Shown: piece by piece, positions 53,458-64,000 of the stretch
How positions within the stretch are numbered: position 1 is the first letter of the stretch
Layout: the number at the start of each line of letters is the position of its first letter
Source: Monoplex corrugatus
Taxonomy: Eukaryota > Mollusca > Gastropoda > Littorinimorpha > Ranellidae
DNA length: 64,000 bases
Direction of reading: 5' to 3'
NCBI GenBank assembly: GCA_030674185.1
Contig: CM060307.1
Location: 69,746,905-69,810,904 of the forward strand
The notes under the pieces: generated by a model
Database searches by the model: none
Told to the model about the DNA's origin: nothing
The model's input: only the letters and a program-made list of their open reading frames with translations
Made by a program: the position numbers and the translations under genes

Positions 53458-53845
53458 ACGAGTTGCCATGGTGTAGTTATTTGCACAACAGACTACCAAC
53501 TTGAAGATTGTGGGTTCGAATACTGAACGGTCCATTAAAAAAATCATTGAGGGATTTTTGGGCTCCAGTCACCTCCCACCCAGAGTTGAGAATGCTATGG
53601 GCTCATTGGGACGACACAGTCAAGTCTCATCTAATTCATGGGTGCATCAGTGAGGGTATTGCTGACATTTTTTTTACCAAAACCACAGGTGTCTGTAACT
53701 CTCGGGCCTGGTTGATGGCAGCCCTGTCATGCATTCTCAGTCCTAAAAGGAACTCCATAACATCATGATTATCATTTGTATTGTATCATCATCATTGTAT
53801 CGTAAAAACTTTGGCAGCTTCTGTTGCTGTTAATGAGGCATAGAA
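53458..53845 (+). mobile_element. tRNA-derived SINE, second copy
   Basis: The head is GTTGCCATGGTGTAGTTATT with B-box GGTTCGAATACTG. The body has TCATTGAGGGATTTTTGGGC, CACCCAGAGTTGAGAATGC and GCTATGGGCTCATTGGGACG. The tail has CGGGCCTGGTTGATGGCAG and ATCATCATTGTATCGTAAAA. It parallels the copy at 61500 over ~390 bases. Confidence 0.85.
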
Positions 53846-53852
53846 AATGAAT

Positions 53853-53871
53853 GGGGGGGGGGGGGGGGGGG
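53853..53871 (+). repeat. poly(G)19 run
   Basis: Nineteen consecutive G, quadruplex-capable; length is prone to sequencing error. Confidence 0.9.
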
Positions 53872-53912
53872 AGTAAGCAGAAATGTAATCTCCCCAAGTG
53901 TGATGATTCTGA

Positions 53913-53967
53913 AAAAAAAAAAAAAAAAGAAGGAAAGAAAAGGAGAGCGAGCGAGGAGAGAGAGGAG

Positions 53968-54019
<52 letters not shown>
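53913..54019. repeat. poly(A) then GA microsatellite
   Basis: A run (53913-53928) followed by GA-rich sequence and pure (GA)~24 to 54019. Confidence 0.9.
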
Positions 54020-54024
<5 letters not shown>

Positions 54025-54230
54025 TACAGGTGTTTTGTGGTGTGGTTGTGTTGATGGTATGCATGTTTCTTTTCTGTGTTGATAACACAGATGAGTATGT
54101 TCATGCCTGAATTTACAGAGTTCTGTTTTTTAAAAGTATTATTTCCTATGCAGCAAAGCAATTGTCACATTTTATAAAGCATGATGCTCAGAGAATGAAA
54201 AGTATTCTGTTTTTCACATGAAAAATTATA

Positions 54231-54368
54231 CCTTTGCTGCTGTTAATTCTATTAGTAAATATTCATTTAGTTATCTTATAGTTGACAATTATTTATATAC
54301 CTTTGCTGCTGTTAATTCTGTTAGTAAATATTTATTCAGTTATCTAACAGTTGATAAATGTTTATATA
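54231..54368. repeat. 69-bp tandem duplication
   Basis: CCTTTGCTGCTGTTAATTCT occurs at 54231 and 54300, followed in each by TAGTAAATATT and AGTTATCT-ACAGTTGA-like sequence. Confidence 0.85.
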
Positions 54369-54561
54369 TTTATGGGTTTATTTGTGTTTATTTAGGTATC
54401 TTTTGTTATTTTGTTATATTTGTTGTTGACAGCTATTAAATATGCTGACATGTTATATTATTTTTTTTCTTTTATTTCATGATAATAACAGTATTAATAT
54501 TTATCAATATCATTGATGTTGTTGTGGTGGTAGTATAGATTGTGATGAAAGATGACAAATA

Positions 54562-63075
<8,514 letters not shown>

Positions 63076-64000
63076 GTGTGTATGTAGACATTTGTGTGGT
63101 ATGTATCTATAAACATGTAGGTGTATTCCAGTAGATTCGTGAAGGTAGATGTTGTTGATATACAGTCCTGTTAAACAAGTCTGGATTTGAGGGGTACTTT
63201 TCACATTGTGTTCTTCCCTTATTATTTCTTTCCGTTTTTTTTTCCCCTTAACATTTGAACTATTTTCTCTGCAGTGTGACTTGTTATTGGTGGTGGTGTT
63301 GATAAATAAATGGTGAATAGTCATAAGCGACACATGTTATGAAACCAGTGCTAACTCACTGGGGCAGAACAGCTGTTGAGGTAGAAGTTCATGAGGGTCA
63401 GCCTGCATGATTTACAGTTTTCAGCAGAAAAGCAATCCTTAGACATCAAACTTTTGTTAGTATAGATTTTGTTTGAAATGTGAATCAAATTGTTAAAAAA
63501 AATAGCATTTATTCGATCTACATAGTCAAACTTAAGTTGTTCCTTCAATCAGACTGCATATTTTGACTGCATAAACAGGCAGTACAACTCTTGCACACTC
63601 TACATGTTGCACATCACTGGAAAGATCTTTGTCTTGGTTTTCCCATGCTATGTGATTGACCTAAAAGTAGCCTTACTACAGAAGGGAAGTGGGGTTGCTA
63701 AGGAATATGTGAGATCAAAGAGTGGGAAAGTGGGAAAGGTTCAGAGGCTGTTTTTTTCCAAGCCACTGCCTGCAGGAAGCTGGTGGATAGGGTGAGAGAG
63801 TCAAAGGGTTAACTTTTTGCTTTGCTGACATGGTTGACAATCCATGATGCTGGTGAGCTGGGTGCGGGAATCAAAAGGTTACTTTACTATTCAGTTTTAC
63901 ATAAAATTTGTAGGAAAAGATTGTAGACTTCAAAAATACACATATATCACAAAACACTCAAAAACTGAGTTTTGTACTGATTGGTCACATGTGGCACATG
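63076..64000. other. start of THEG-like intron 4; no further exon seen
   Basis: No frame here continues the THEG repeats. 63778-63880 holds two orphan TTAA-family termini (GGTGGATAGGGTGAGAGAGT then CAAAGGGTTAA; and GGGTGCGGGAATCAAAAGGT). Confidence 0.5.

Overview
This window is animal nuclear DNA with intron-rich genes, GT-AG introns, very long GT/CA, GA and ATT microsatellites, and many LINEs, tRNA-derived SINEs and DNA transposons. The repeat style (CR1-like and RTE-like LINEs, frequent AGGCCT words, long GT tracts) and the two gene families suggest a lophotrochozoan, most likely a gastropod mollusc. That taxonomic call is inference.

Two host genes are clear, both on the plus strand. The first is DHX15 (the Prp43-type DEAH-box splicing helicase). 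It has 13 coding exons from 3340 to 35534: a 20-residue first exon, a 13.4-kb first intron packed with mobile elements, all helicase motifs, the stop codon and a polyadenylation signal near 36590. Its two single-base frameshifts, in exons 5 and 9, look like sequence errors rather than decay. The second is the 5' part of a THEG/SPMAP2-like sperm microtubule-associated protein gene, with phase-matched exons at 54562, 56946, 62064 and 62938. It runs off the right edge.

Between and within the genes lie: two decayed LINE/SINE regions (1-2600 and 49880-62000); a 451-bp foldback element with a 9-bp target duplication (4561-5011); a ~175-bp-period satellite split by a CR1-like LINE (7680-10560); four piggyBac-like TTAA elements; three hAT-like elements sharing a G/C hairpin; and a two-copy family with long terminal inverted repeats (26.3 and 36.6 kb).

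The most striking object is a pogo/Tigger transposon at 41570-45819 inserted in an RTE-like LINE. It encodes a Tigger transposase joined in frame, across a microsatellite-filled intron, to a PCNA-binding (PIP-box) motif, a nine-residue-repeat linker and an OTU-type cysteine protease domain that resembles vertnin. The third catalytic Asp of the transposase is Tyr, while the OTU Asp-Gly-Asn-Cys and His are kept. A second copy of the C-terminal half plus right end (46346-48251) and a duplicated flanking block show a complex rearrangement or an assembly artefact.

The two host genes are independent of each other: one acts in spliceosome disassembly and ribosome assembly, the other probably in the sperm axoneme.
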